Of a stretch of DNA of 64,000 bases, positions 49,088-60,607 are shown piece by piece (the stretch's first letter is position 1; every line of letters starts with the position of its first letter). Made by a program: the position numbers and the translations under genes. The notes beneath the pieces are model-generated. The model had not been told where the DNA came from, searched no databases, and saw only the letters and a program-made list of their open reading frames with translations. Source of the DNA: Alternaria dauci (Eukaryota; Ascomycota; Dothideomycetes; Pleosporales; Pleosporaceae); the NCBI RefSeq assembly GCF_042100115.1, contig NC_091279.1, positions 186,001 to 250,000 of the forward strand. Direction: 5' to 3'.

Positions 49088-50818
49088 ATGCTCGCACGCA
49101 CTCATGTGCTCTCCCGCGTACTTCCGAGGGCGCTCTCACGGCCTCGCGCTATAACATGTTCTCAACCCCGCCCTGTACCAGCCTGCCTTCAACGCGGAAA
49201 GCGCACAAAAGCGGCCAAATCCGACGGATCGGAGCACGATGCGACGGCTGAATCCAGGCCTTCGCTGCTGGACCGGCTCAAGGGCGCACGATCTGTCTTC
49301 GAGGACGATGCGAAAACAGACAGAGCCATGCGCCCGCTGTCCGATGCCGAGCTCGAACGTGACGACATGCCCGTCATCAACTGGTATGAGCAGGACTTGG
49401 ACAAAGGCACGCCGCAGCGTCTCGTTGACCGCATAGCCACGCCGGAAGACCGCAAGAAAGACAAGGAGATGTACATGATGATAGAGGAATCGCAGAAGAA
49501 CCCCGATTATGATGACGCAAGGCTGAACCGGCGCCTCATCGACAGCCTGCTGGCCAACCCAAACTTTGCTGAGTTGACGCACGAGCTCAAGGACATCAAG
49601 GAAAGCATCAAGTCAAAGGAAGAGCTCCAGCAGCTGGAAGAGCAGGAAGCCATCGAAGCAGGGAAAGAAAGCAAAGAGTTCAACACTGGCCTACGGACGG
49701 CCACACTGCGAATTCTACAAGACATTGTTGGGGATCCGGATATCGGAGATGCAAAGGCTGATCTCCAAAAGTGCATCGACGAGATGCCAGAGGTGGAAGA
49801 CATGGACGACCCCGGCTTCCAGGCCATGTTGAACAAGGCAATGGATAAGCTTGGGGCCAATGAAGCCATGCAGAAGAAGGTTGCTGCATTGAGCGAACAT
49901 TTCGATAGCCCACAGCTAGAGACTGAATGGGAAGAGTACCAGAGACACACCGAGGACGCCATTGCTGAAGCCGAGGCCCCAGATGACGATCTCGCCATGG
50001 TAACGCCCGAGGACATGCAAGACGTGGACAAGCTCCTACTCCAGATGAGAGACGTCATGAAGTCGCTGGGTGGCGACAGTGGCCTTGAAGCGGAACTCGA
50101 TGCAGCCCTCAACGAAGACTCCACGCCGAGCCAAGACCAGGAAGGGGTATTTGAACGCGAGATGGATCCTCAGGAACTAGCAGAGGAACTGAAGAAGTTT
50201 GCAGAGTCAAAGGCATCGCAGCCCCAACAGCTTGTCGAGGACGAGGAAGATGTGCCCGCCCATCTGCAAGCCAAGGTTGACGAGATCATGAAAGACCCGA
50301 AGCTAATGGAGAAGCTCTTGTACATCCAGAAGCTCATTTCCCAAAACAAGCAACAGCAAGGTGATCTTACTACCATTGCGCACGACAGTGCACCCGACCC
50401 CTACCAACTCGAAGATAGCCGTACGGTGACGCTAAAAGAGCGTATGGTTGCCGCCCTCCAAGACCCAGAACACGCCGCCGCCCTCCAACAACTCCGCGTC
50501 CAGCTGCCCCCACCATTCAACATCGCACCCGCGCTCAAGTCCTTCAACCAAGCCATTGAGCTCGCATACATTGGCGCAAACGACGACATTCGCCGCATCC
50601 TCTGGCGCTCGTACCAGAAAGCGCGGTCTTTGCCCCTGTTTCTCCAAAGCATTGGCGACGAGGCCTGGGATATATTGTATTACTCCCAGGCGGTCACATG
50701 GGGCAGTAATCAGAATCGTGAGAGTCATCTCAGAATATTGCTGGCAGACCTCAAGAGTCTGGGACGAGACGGCCCACCGACGCATCCTAGTTCACTTGTT
50801 AATGGGGGCGTTGAGTAG
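49088..50818 (+). CDS. Large acidic helical protein with mitochondrial-type presequence
   Basis: One exon of 576 residues. The start at 49088 opens a presequence-like stretch (MLARTHVLSRVLPRALSRPR, basic, no acids). An earlier in-frame TTG is not used. The rest is strongly acidic and helical (LTHELKDIKESIKSKEELQQ, MPEVEDMDDPGFQAMLNKAM), with a conserved-looking C-terminus (NIAPALKSFNQAIELAYIGA, RRILWRSYQKARSLPLFLQS, DEAWDILYYSQAVTWGSNQN). I recognise it as a typical unnamed filamentous-fungal mitochondrial protein, not by a named family. Matrix location and a scaffold role are inference only. Confidence 0.7.
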   Translation: MLARTHVLSRVLPRALSRPRAITCSQPRPVPACLQRGKRTKAAKSDGSEHDATAESRPSLLDRLKGARSVFEDDAKTDRAMRPLSDAELERDDMPVINWYEQDLDKGTPQRLVDRIATPEDRKKDKEMYMMIEESQKNPDYDDARLNRRLIDSLLANPNFAELTHELKDIKESIKSKEELQQLEEQEAIEAGKESKEFNTGLRTATLRILQDIVGDPDIGDAKADLQKCIDEMPEVEDMDDPGFQAMLNKAMDKLGANEAMQKKVAALSEHFDSPQLETEWEEYQRHTEDAIAEAEAPDDDLAMVTPEDMQDVDKLLLQMRDVMKSLGGDSGLEAELDAALNEDSTPSQDQEGVFEREMDPQELAEELKKFAESKASQPQQLVEDEEDVPAHLQAKVDEIMKDPKLMEKLLYIQKLISQNKQQQGDLTTIAHDSAPDPYQLEDSRTVTLKERMVAALQDPEHAAALQQLRVQLPPPFNIAPALKSFNQAIELAYIGANDDIRRILWRSYQKARSLPLFLQSIGDEAWDILYYSQAVTWGSNQNRESHLRILLADLKSLGRDGPPTHPSSLVNGGVE

Positions 50819-51120
50819 TTGGATGCATGAAGGGCTTGAGATTTCATGGTGATGTATTATTGATGTATGATATGACGACGTGTGTATGATACCCCCTGAA
50901 TACGTAGGACTCCAAAGGCACTTTTCAAGAGTCATTGGCCATTTCATTTGACACTACGTTTCGTGTAGAATACTGAGGAACTAGCTCCTTGCACCTCTGG
51001 CATTGGCAATGTGCCAAGAGTCACCGTGAGCCAACATTTGATTCTCTGTGTCGCACTGGAACAGTACCGGTTGTCATTACCACCCCGCAACTCTCGTCAG
51101 CAGTATCACTCTCTACGACT
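50819..51120. other. Convergent 3' region
   Basis: Shared 3' flank of the mitochondrial-type gene (plus) and the FMO gene (minus). Nothing further seen. Confidence 0.5.
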
Positions 51121-53450
51121 CTATACGAACCTCTCAACCTCATCTTTACTCATATCCACCCCCGCTCTCTCATACCAGCTCTCATGCGAGTAATCCTTCT
51201 TCGGTCCCTCAACCTCGTATCTAATCATGAACCGTTCAATCTTTGCACCACGGAACTTGAACTCGCAATGGTTGCGGTAGGTATCAGGATCACACCAATG
51301 GTAGCCTTTGGCCATCCATCCAGACTTGTTGTCATCTGGCGCGTAGAACGCCCATGTGTTGAACAGTGCTCCTACGTTTTTGTTGTCGTCTTTGGCAAAC
51401 CATGCTGTGATCTCGTCACGTCTCTCATTGTATCGATAGATGTACCGACGAGTTGCAGGAAAAGACAGGCCAGTGTCCATGGTGAAGGTGCCTTGTTCCA
51501 CATACAGATACTCGGATACGTACGTTGTGGGATCGGTAGATTGACGTGGGTGGAAGTGTGCTGTGCCCACAAACACGCCACCAGGTGTGTTGGTACGCGA
51601 GTCAATCTTGCGTGTCATGTTCCACACACCTTGCATGCCTGTAAACACTGCGGCAGCAACGAACCGAGCATCTTCCTGGGAGGCCTGGAGTACCTTGGCA
51701 ACGTCTTCGACTACTTCCTTCGCCTGGGAACTGGTACTTGCGTGGTGGTATCGCGATGGAAACGCAGGACCCGTTTGACCGCCAAACAGCGAGTCGTCGC
51801 GCGAGACGCCTGTCTCTCGTGCAAATTCTTCAACCAGACCAACGTAATCTGCCATCCAGAATTGAGGTACTTGTAACGATTTCTGGTTCATGGCTTCTTG
51901 CATACGTTTTGTGTCGTCATACTTGTATAGTTCAGACACCGGAGGTGGCAACTGCTCAGACTCGCGCTTGACCCAGGTTTGAGCAAGAAGCCGAGCCTGC
52001 ATCTCCATCACGCCCCAGTAAGGGCCTTCATAGAAGCCCACAAACCCTACTGTAGGAACTCGCTGCGAGAATACCGATCCACGGGAGAGGAGATATGGTA
52101 TGCGCAAATTTGGGGTGGTGATGTCGTCGGCGAGAAGGCTTCTGACGCGAGGATCAAGCCAGTCAAGGTCGGCTTTGTAGCCAGTAGCTTCAATGATGCC
52201 CACGACGTCGCAGACTTTGCTCTGGCTCTATGAGCTATCAGTATTTTTATTAATACCGGAATTAGGAGCATCATAATTACCACGGGCTGACTTCCCGATC
52301 CATGGTACCAGGGCTCGTACTGCTTCAGACCAATGTCTAGAAAATTACCGTCATCCGCCTGGGCGACACCGTCAACCCATCCTCTCACTGGTACAATAAT
52401 TCCGCTTCTCACAAACTCCCTATAAGTGTCTGTAATGCCAGTATACCCGGGATATTGTGTCTGACTTGCTGTGTATGCAAGCTCGGCATATCCCGCGTCG
52501 CTCTCATCACATCCTATACTCGTTCTCAAGAATTCATGTCCTTTACGTGCCTTATCCGGTGGTACCGTAGAGATGGCTGCCGAAATTTCCCCATCACCAC
52601 GACGTGAAAGGTTGTAGAGAACCAGATCCAGGGGCAGGAATTTGGGTGCCGGATTGAACTCTCCGTCTTGATTCTGAGGATCCCGAGGAAGATAGCGAGG
52701 AAGGCAGTAGAAGGGACGATTAATGATATGAAAGACCCTGCTATCAGCATGTGGAGAAGTCTTCTCAGTGGATGAATTTCTTGCGTCGGAGATTTGAAAG
52801 GCAGCCTGTGCAGCAGCTTCTGAGCCGCTAATGCCACCCCCAATTACGACAATCTTGCCGGGAGAACTCGTCAACTCGGAGAGAGTCCGGAACTTTGAGG
52901 AGTGCTGGATGTTTGAGAGACGTCTGGAAGGAGTAGGGTCGAAGGTACCAGCCGGCTTGTTGAAGAAGCCAGTAGCCACAATCAATTGGTCAAACGTACG
53001 GGTGTCTAGCTGGCCGGTACCGTCGTCGCTAGTCACTTTCCATGTATGATTTTCTTGCAGGGATGCGTTAACAACTCGCTTTCCGAGGAGCAGATTGTCG
53101 GTGATGCCAAAGCTCTTTACGTATGCTTCGAGATACCGCCCCACTTGCCATGCTCTAGGGAATGTGGGCGGGGCAGCTAGTTGATGTACAGCGGGCCTCG
53201 AGAGATCCAAGTCTACTGAAGTCCACGGTAAATCGGAAAAGGCGACAGTGTATCTGCTCAAATTGGTCCGCATCTCTGGGCTGCATTTTTCACCTAGTCC
53301 TCCATGCCCATCCCTCCACATGCCACCTACGCGGTCTGCGGCCTCATACACGGTAACCGCATAGCCATGCTGTTTAAAAGTCTTTGCAGCAACCAGTCCT
53401 GCAGGCCCAGCTCCTACAATGCAAATGGACTGTTCCTCTTTATGAGACAT
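51121..53450 (-). CDS. Flavin monooxygenase fused to a DUF6314-like domain
   Basis: Two exons, complement(51121..52227, 52281..53450), give 758 residues; the GTAATT-TAG intron keeps phase. The N-terminal two thirds are a flavoprotein monooxygenase: FAD motif GAGPAGL at 13-19, YEAADRVGGMW, the NADPH motif VIGGGISGSEA at about 202-212, LIVATGFFNKP and IIEATGY. The last 170 residues match a lipocalin-like beta barrel of the DUF6314 type (GVFVGTAHFHPRQS, YLYVEQGTFTMDTGLSFPAT, RRYIYRYNERRDEITAWF, YHWCDPDTYRNHCEFKF). Fungal FMOs oxidise soft nucleophiles such as amines or sulfides; the barrel may bind a hydrophobic ligand. The start at 53450 (MSHKEEQSICIVG) is the first ATG. Confidence 0.85.
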
Positions 53451-54568
53451 GATCGCCGGCTGAGCTGTGAGACGGCGAAGTGGGAGAACGACCAAGCGAG
53501 AAATGGGCAGGTGCCAAGCACTCGAGCATGAAGCGCGGTGGAGTAGAGCTCGGGGCAACTTTGGGAGAATTACGACAAGCAGACGTGCAGGGCGAGTGAG
53601 GTGGTGATGAGAAGTCCGATGCTAGCATGCGATGCGCTAGGAAGATGCCCCTCGGAGGATCAGCCAATGAGAAAAAGGTGCAACGCAGGACAGGATGGCA
53701 GATGCGGAAGGGCGATTTTGCAACGAAATCTATTCAGTGAGTACTCCAGAGTTGATCAGAGTCCCTTTCATGGTCTGAAACTGCGTCTTCCCATACTATG
53801 TAGGCGTTAGTGGGCGACTGGGCCATCTCGTGCGTGCTGCAGAGGCGGCGTACCGAAATCAAATAACGAATGTGACCCTGCATCGCGATTAGCTTGAATA
53901 CTGAGGGCGACGGGACGTGAACGCACAAGATCGGTAACGGAACGATGTTGTTCAAATTCCGATCTTGCGAACTGCCGCATGTCCTTCCTTGCTCCTGCGT
54001 CGGGTATGTTGGAGGTACTGCGCACAATCTCTCTCCACAACGCCAACACGCGTTGCCGCTGAATGAACTAGATGGCAATCAGCAGGCGCTGTGCAGTGTA
54101 AGCCATGTGTTGCAAGGACATACGTGGTCCAGGCCCACAGGACTCTTTCCTCGTGCTCGCAGCCGGGAAGGAGGCTTGGACGCTACCGTGGCATATCTTC
54201 GCAGCATTCCCTCAGTCGTGTGTGGAACACTCGGATTAGCTGAATCTGAAAATGCAGATGGGGACACGAAAGGAGTGGATGGTTGACTGGATGAGGCTCT
54301 ACAGCGATGTAGGCTGACGTATCGAGACGAATCAGCTAGGCTATGATGATGCTAGTCGTCCAAGGATGCGTGTGCAGGATCGGCACCACCCCGACGCGAC
54401 ATGGTTTGGGCTAAGTGATTGAACGGCCATGCTCGAGACAGAACACGACTGTGATGCGTGCCATAAACGGTGACCGCACTCGAGGCGCCTACCAGCGCTG
54501 TTTCCAGGAACCGGCATGGAGTGCATTCACGCCACGAAGCCCATGTCGCGTCTTCCCCACCAGACGCG
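53451..54568. other. Divergent promoter region
   Basis: Lies between the FMO start (minus) and the NatD start (plus). Several small frames on both strands look like chance; no repeats or RNA genes seen. Confidence 0.45.
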
Positions 54569-55447
54569 ATGCCCAACCACCAAGCCCACGCAGCCGCGGC
54601 CAGCCCGATACCCACGTTCATCCGTCGCAAACAACGCGAGCTCCACGACATGGGCGTCCACGATGGACACAGACAGGACCCGGGCTGCATTGAGACATCC
54701 ACGCACGTCGCCGCACGCGTACAGGCCGTACAGACTCTGCTGCGAGAAGACGTCTACCTGAGCGCATACGGCGCGCCGCATCTGCCATGTCCGGTCTCAT
54801 TCCAGTATGTCCCGTCGGCTGTTGCCCTCAGCAAAGATGAGCTCGAGGCTTGTCTCGGCCTCGTCAGCAAGACCTCGGGACACGACTACAAGGCATCGAG
54901 CGTCGGCTGGAACCCGCGCAAGAAGCGCGAGGAGATGCTCGACAGCGAGATGATGTATCTCCTGGTGCGTCGACGCCCTACCGACACGGCTGGCCAGAGG
55001 ACCATGGAGCAGACGCAGAAAACAAACAACTTGCACAACCAGATGGAAGCCCAGACCGAAACAGCAAAAGAGTCGCGTTCAGTCCAAAATTCGCCAGACC
55101 GCCAGACCAGTAGCGACAACTGCATTCTCGGCTTCACCTCCTTCATGTTCACGTACGACGACCCTCCGTACCAGGACCGCCCGGTTCTCTACATCTACGA
55201 GATCCATCTCGAGGAGCTGCTGCGCGGACAAGGCCTCGGACCGCGTCTCATCAAATTCGTCGAGAATGCGGCGCACGCATGTCAGATCAAAAAGACGATG
55301 CTTACCGTCTTCACCGCGAACAAGCGCGCAAAGGGCATGTATGAGAGCTTGGGCTACACCAGGGATGAGGCTAGTCCAAACGACAGGGTTACGAGAAACA
55401 AGGTCATCAAGGCCGATTATCTCATCATGAGCAAGTCAATCGACTGA
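54569..55447 (+). CDS. NAT4: N-alpha-acetyltransferase 40 (NatD/Nat4)
   Basis: One exon of 292 residues. NatD acetylates the N-terminal Ser of histones H4 and H2A. The domain begins near residue 90 (LSKDELEACLGLVSKTSGHD YKASS-type start). It contains GWNPRKKREEMLDSEMMYLL, then a Gln/Thr-rich insert, GFTSFMFTYDDPPYQDRPVL, YIYEIHLEELLRGQGLGPRL (the acetyl-CoA loop RGQGLG) and KKTMLTVFTANKRAKGMYES LGY. The YIYEIH/LxxxxRGxGLG order is diagnostic of NatD. The insert between strands is longer than in yeast or human proteins. The ATG at 54569 (MPNHQAHAAAASPIPTFIRR) is the first in frame; upstream only GTG is available. It is tail to tail with the ABC transporter gene. Confidence 0.86.
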   Translation: MPNHQAHAAAASPIPTFIRRKQRELHDMGVHDGHRQDPGCIETSTHVAARVQAVQTLLREDVYLSAYGAPHLPCPVSFQYVPSAVALSKDELEACLGLVSKTSGHDYKASSVGWNPRKKREEMLDSEMMYLLVRRRPTDTAGQRTMEQTQKTNNLHNQMEAQTETAKESRSVQNSPDRQTSSDNCILGFTSFMFTYDDPPYQDRPVLYIYEIHLEELLRGQGLGPRLIKFVENAAHACQIKKTMLTVFTANKRAKGMYESLGYTRDEASPNDRVTRNKVIKADYLIMSKSID

Positions 55448-55629
55448 AGATATTAATTAAAAAGTAAGATTGCTAGACAGTCTATACACAGACGCCGAGT
55501 CCTGTATGGTATCTTGAAACGCCAGATTGTGCAAACAAAATCATCATCCAACCACGACCCGCCCCGTCCCACCATCTCTCCATCATCTAACCTCTTGATT
55601 CCCTTTATGCCATGCATGCATTAACCCCC

Positions 55630-58600
55630 TCACAGACCGCAGCGTACCAAACGGCCCCACCAATTTCGCTTTGTACCATTTGCCTTCTCCCCACTCGTCT
55701 CTTCCTCCTCTTCGCCAACCACACGAAGGAAGACCTCGTCTAGGGTGGTAGGCGAAACAGAATAGTACTCCAACCCCAACTCCTGACGGTTCGTCTCCAA
55801 CAACTGGATAAGCCCAGGAATGCCACCCAAGTCGGACGCCGAAGCAGCCGAAGACGTGGTATTGACTTGATGAACTTCTGCTTCGGTAATCTTGCCATCT
55901 TGCGCATCACCGAGATGAGCCGGCGAAGCAGTGGATTCCGGAGAAGCCGCCTTGAGGACTTTGAATCGCAATTGTCCGTGGCCTCCACCTCGCGAACCCC
56001 ATTTGTCGAGTTGAACACCCGGAATTTTCCTCTGGACCCATCGCTTAACAGCTTCCATCTCTTCTTCCGTGGTTTCAGGCGCAGACTTTAGAACAAGCTG
56101 TACGACCCAAGCGTCGCCGTACTGCTCTCCCAAGTCGCTAACGGTACCCAGGGCAAGCATCTTGCGCTTCATGATGCCGACGCGCGTGGCGAGTTTGTCT
56201 GCTTCCTCCATGGAGTGAGTGGTAATCAGCAAGGCGCGCCCAGGTGCCGCGACTCCAAGCAGGGTACGCCACATGACTCTTTTAGCGGCGGCATCCATGC
56301 CAGAGGACGGCTCGTCCAGCAACAGAACCGATGGGTTACCCATCAAAGCGATGCCCAAGCTGAGCTTCCTCTTGTTGCCACCTGAGAGTTTGGATGCGAG
56401 ACGGTCGTGGAAGCGCCCCAAACTGGTAGCTTGGAGGATCGCCTCAACACTGGCTTTTGGATCGGGGACCCCGCGAGCGCGAGCATAGAAATAGAGATGC
56501 TCCGTCACCGTCATAGAATCCATTGCATCAAATTGCGGACATACACCAAGATGGCCTCGTGCTGCTGCGCGTTTGCTGATGATGGAGATGTCTTCGATCA
56601 GAACATCACCACCGCCATTGATGTGTGTTGTAGGATGTATGTCGCCACGGATAAGTGAAATGGTCGAAGACTTTCCAGCACCGTTAGGGCCAAGGAGGGC
56701 GAAGACCTGACCTTGTGGGATACCAAAAGTGATGTCGTTGACAGCATGGTTAGACCCGAATTTCTTCTGCAGGTGCAGTGCGCGGAGACTGTCTCTGCTT
56801 TGCTCAGCGCGTGTGATCTCCGTAGCGACAGCAGGAGGAACGGTATCCATCGTCTCCTCCGAGTGCTGCTGACGGCTCTTCTCGCGGTTTAGGAACGCTG
56901 GTCGGTACCCCGAATCCCACCATACAAGGGCAACGAAAAGTAGGATGATTTGCACAACAAGGTACAAAATGGGCCCTCCGTACACATTCAACGCACCGGG
57001 ATAGCTGGGAATCTGGTCTCCATCACACAATACGCTAAAAGAGTTTAGAGATAGTAACTGCGTCCTTAGCAAGCTTACTGATGGCGAGATTATCGAGACG
57101 GTCCAGTGGAAGTACTCAATGTACGAGTCGATGGCGTACGCGGGCGCGTAAGTCAAAATGACCATGTAACCGACGAAGTAAATGAGGTAGAGTGACACCA
57201 TGCCGCCAGCCGCAAAGGCAAAGGCAGCGAGTTGCGATGTAACGACAATGGAGATCAAGTAGGCGAAGAGAGTCGCACAAAGACCATAGAGGAAGAAGAC
57301 CACGAAAAGGTATCCGGGTGCGTACCATGCGTCGGAAGCCTAAAATATTGTTAGCTTTAATACTCATCCTAGACGTAGGTCAGGACTTACTGCTACAAAG
57401 ATCCCTGTGGTAATAGCAGCGATTACAAGCACGAACAAAAAGTCGAATGCAGTGTACGCTAGCCACAACGGCACAGCCCGGATACCGTTACTGTAGTGCA
57501 GCGCTCGCACGTTCCTCAGTCGCTCTTGTGTGGGGTATAGGGCAAACAGTGCAGGGTAGACGCACATGGCCAGACCAAAATACAGAACCAGCTGCAGCGT
57601 ATCGCCCATGTTCGGAGCAAATGGCACAGCGAATTGCTGATACTGCGTTGAGATGGTGGTATTCGTTAGGATATTGTCGAGGGTATTTAATGTAATGAGG
57701 CCGCCGATGACACCACCGTTCGCAAGGTATGCCATGACTGGCGGACCGTTCTCATTCAGAAAGAAGCCGCCCGGGGTGATGTTGCGGAACCGCGTGTTGA
57801 CAAAGTCATTGAATTGGTCAAGTGTGTCCACGAGATAGAAGCTGTCCTCTGGAATGCCTGTCCGTTGGATAATCGTGTCGATAGCAGGGCCAACGGTACT
57901 CCTCGGACCGATGGGAATCAGAGGGATATCGTCCACATTGGAAAGCGAGAAGATGGTAGGGTCGTTGGCGCCGGCTCCTGGATCGCAGCCTACAGCCTCG
58001 TAGTCCTTCAAGAAGAGTGTGACTAAACCAGCGGCAACGATTGGGAGGAGCAGGGCAAAGACGTATGGCCAGAAGTTGCGCTTCACAATGGTCACGCGCT
58101 TTTGTACAAGGATAAGCATCTGCTTGAATAGGCCAGTACCGCGGCCTTTACCCATCTCCAGTCTCTTGTCGATGTCGGAATTATGGTCTGAAGGTACCTC
58201 TTGGTCTTTGTCGGATGCTGTCCTTCCAATTTGTTCACCGTGATCAGCGTCCATGAGGTTGTACTCCTTTACCTCCTCAGCATTGGCAAGGAAAACATCT
58301 TCGAGTGTTGGGCCAACAATGTCGTAGTTCTTGACGCCGTGATCTCGCAGGGTATCGACGAATTTAGTAGCGGGCAGCGCGTTTTCGAACTGATACTGGA
58401 CCATGCCCTCGGAAGGTGCAGGCTTTTTAATGGCTTCCGCTGGAGGATTGACTGGAGCATCCTTGGGATACGTGACATGGTATCCAGCACCGACTTCGTG
58501 CTTGAGCTGGACCGAAGTACCCTTGGTTTTGAGTACACCGCGAGAAAGAATGGCAACGTAGTCGGCGAGGACATCTGCCTCATCGAGGAAATGCGTGGTA

Positions 58601-60607
58601 AGCAGAAAGGTGCGATCGCCGCGCTCGGCAAGCAGGATTTCCCAAATCTTCCTTCGTGAGAGCGGATCCAGACCGGATGATACCTCATCAACACAGCAGA
58701 CTTTTGAACCTCCAGTAAACATCATAGCAAGCTGGAGCTTCCGTTTCTGGCCACCAGAAAGTGTGGATGACTGCGCCTTGATCTTGTGTCCCAGATCGCA
58801 AGCGCGGATGAGATCCTCGATGGTATCTTTTGTGTCATAGGTTCCAGTCGACTTGAGCTGATTAAAGATGCGAACATGCTCGAAGACATTCAGCTCGTCC
58901 CACATGACGTTCTTCTGCGGACACAGTCCAAGACCTCCAGTACCATCAATCTCAATCGCTCCACTGGTGATTGAGTTGAGACCAGCGATGGCATCAAGGG
59001 TGGTAGACTTTCCGCTGCCGTTGGCACCCAACAAAACCATGATCTGACCTTTGCGCGCTTTCATGCTGAAATTGTCCACGGCGATGACTGTCTCTGGGGC
59101 CTTGATCCCAAACTTGGTGAGAACGTTTCTGCGGAACCAACTCGGGGTCCAATGTTTCGAGAAGTTTGTCAAGATGATGTTATGGTCCGGCGAGGAAGTC
59201 GTAGTCTTCCTGTCCTCCGACACAGTACCATACAGCCAGCGCTCGACAAGGGCCCCTAGGAAAGGGTACACGATAGTTTGGATGATGGCGAAGACCCAAA
59301 AGGCGATGCCAGGGGTGGTCCAAACATGGTCCTCATACTCTGGCGCGGCTCGCACGATGTTCATACCAATGAGCTGTCTCTCAAATCGGGCGACGCAGAT
59401 GACGAAGAAGACGTAGTTGATGGATGGGAAAAGCAGGCTCAGGACATAGACGGCAGCCGTGCTGAAGGGTCCAGCGACTTGGGCGATGATGGCCAGCAGG
59501 ATGGGGACAATGACGATAGTAATGCCAGATAGTTGGGCTTTGCGGAAAAAAGCGGCGCCAAAGATGGAGAAGCTGGTCAAGGACAGGCCAGCAAGAATAT
59601 GGAAGATGACCAATATGGCAGCGTTGGAAGACTGGAAAGCCAGTGCCCAGACGATGGCTCCCATGATGACCCAGCCTGGAAAGTAAATAATGTCAAATGC
59701 AATGTGCATTGACAGCAGGCGGGCAAACTGGGTATGCCATGGCTTTTTGGCTGGAGACATTGCTTCTACAAGCTGTGATATGCCACGTTCTCTTTCTTCT
59801 GCCATCTGCCCCGTTAGCTGGTAAGTCACACCGCACACGCCAATGTAGAGAGCCACGCCCATGATGTTGATCAGTGCACCCATGTACAGCGTCCTGATGC
59901 GGTCTTCGAATTCCTCCTGCGTACGCTCCGTGTATGGATACTCATCGATGTCGGGAACAGCAGCGGAGCCGTCAACCGAGGCGATGGCCTGGTCGATGGC
60001 GCGTTGGAAGGGCAGAATGTAGATCTGCACATCGTTGTCGTCCTGGTCCACGTAGATTTCCTCTCCCAGTGCTCCGTCCGATCTGATGGTGTAGTTCCAG
60101 CTCTGGCTGGGGCCTTGGCTCGGACTGGAGTGGAAGGACACTGCACCAAAGCATGTGCTGGCACCGCGCAAAGAGCTCTCGCACGTCGACAGGAGTTGTA
60201 CTTCTTGCTGGATTGTGATGGGCTGTAGGCCGGCATCGCTGACCTGAGTAGACAGTTGTGCAATGACCTGCTGGATATCGCCTCCAGTGTATCCGTTGTC
60301 GACGAAGACGACTTTGTCGCGGCCGCCTGTGGCAGCACTGAGCGCGTTGGGGAAGGAGCGTATGAGGGCCGGGCCGCCGATGCCGTACTCGGAGGGTGGA
60401 ACGAAGAAGTTCTTTGCATAGGTGATGAAGAACATCTGCAGACGCCTGGTTAGCCATGGCATTTCTCCATCCACATCTCGCTGAACGTACAAATATAATG
60501 GGAGCCCAGAACGCGCGGACGCTCGTGAAGAACCAGTGGCGCACAAAGACAACGAGCAGCGTCTTTTTGGTGAGGATCCATGTCTGCCTCACGATTGCGC
60601 CCGCCAT
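55630..60607 (-). CDS. ABCA-type full ABC transporter
   Basis: Three exons, complement(55630..57339, 57391..60435, 60491..60607), give 1623 residues with all joins in phase. Each half has a membrane domain with one N-terminal span, a large extracytoplasmic loop, then a cluster of spans and a cytosolic ATPase domain. Domain 1: Walker A GANGSGKST 509-517, signature LSGGQ 598-602, Walker B VCCVDEVSSGLDP about 618-630. Domain 2: Walker A GPNGAGKSS 1271-1279, LSGGN 1372-1376, LLLDEPSSGMD 1394-1404. The order TMD-NBD-TMD-NBD with large loops and no N-terminal NBD marks subfamily A, whose members mostly move lipids. Exon 1 (MAGAIVRQTWILTKKTLLVV) carries the first span. The Pro after the Walker B Glu is Val in domain 1, which may weaken that site. 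Confidence 0.93.

Noticed and set aside
50989..51876. 295-codon open frame on plus
   Set aside because: Antisense of the second exon of the FMO-DUF6314 gene.
57040..57090. Possible 44-nt GTAAGC-TTTTAG intron in the last ABC exon
   Set aside because: Removing it shifts the frame to a stop. Reading through gives SPSVSLLRTQLLSLNSF, which fits the family.
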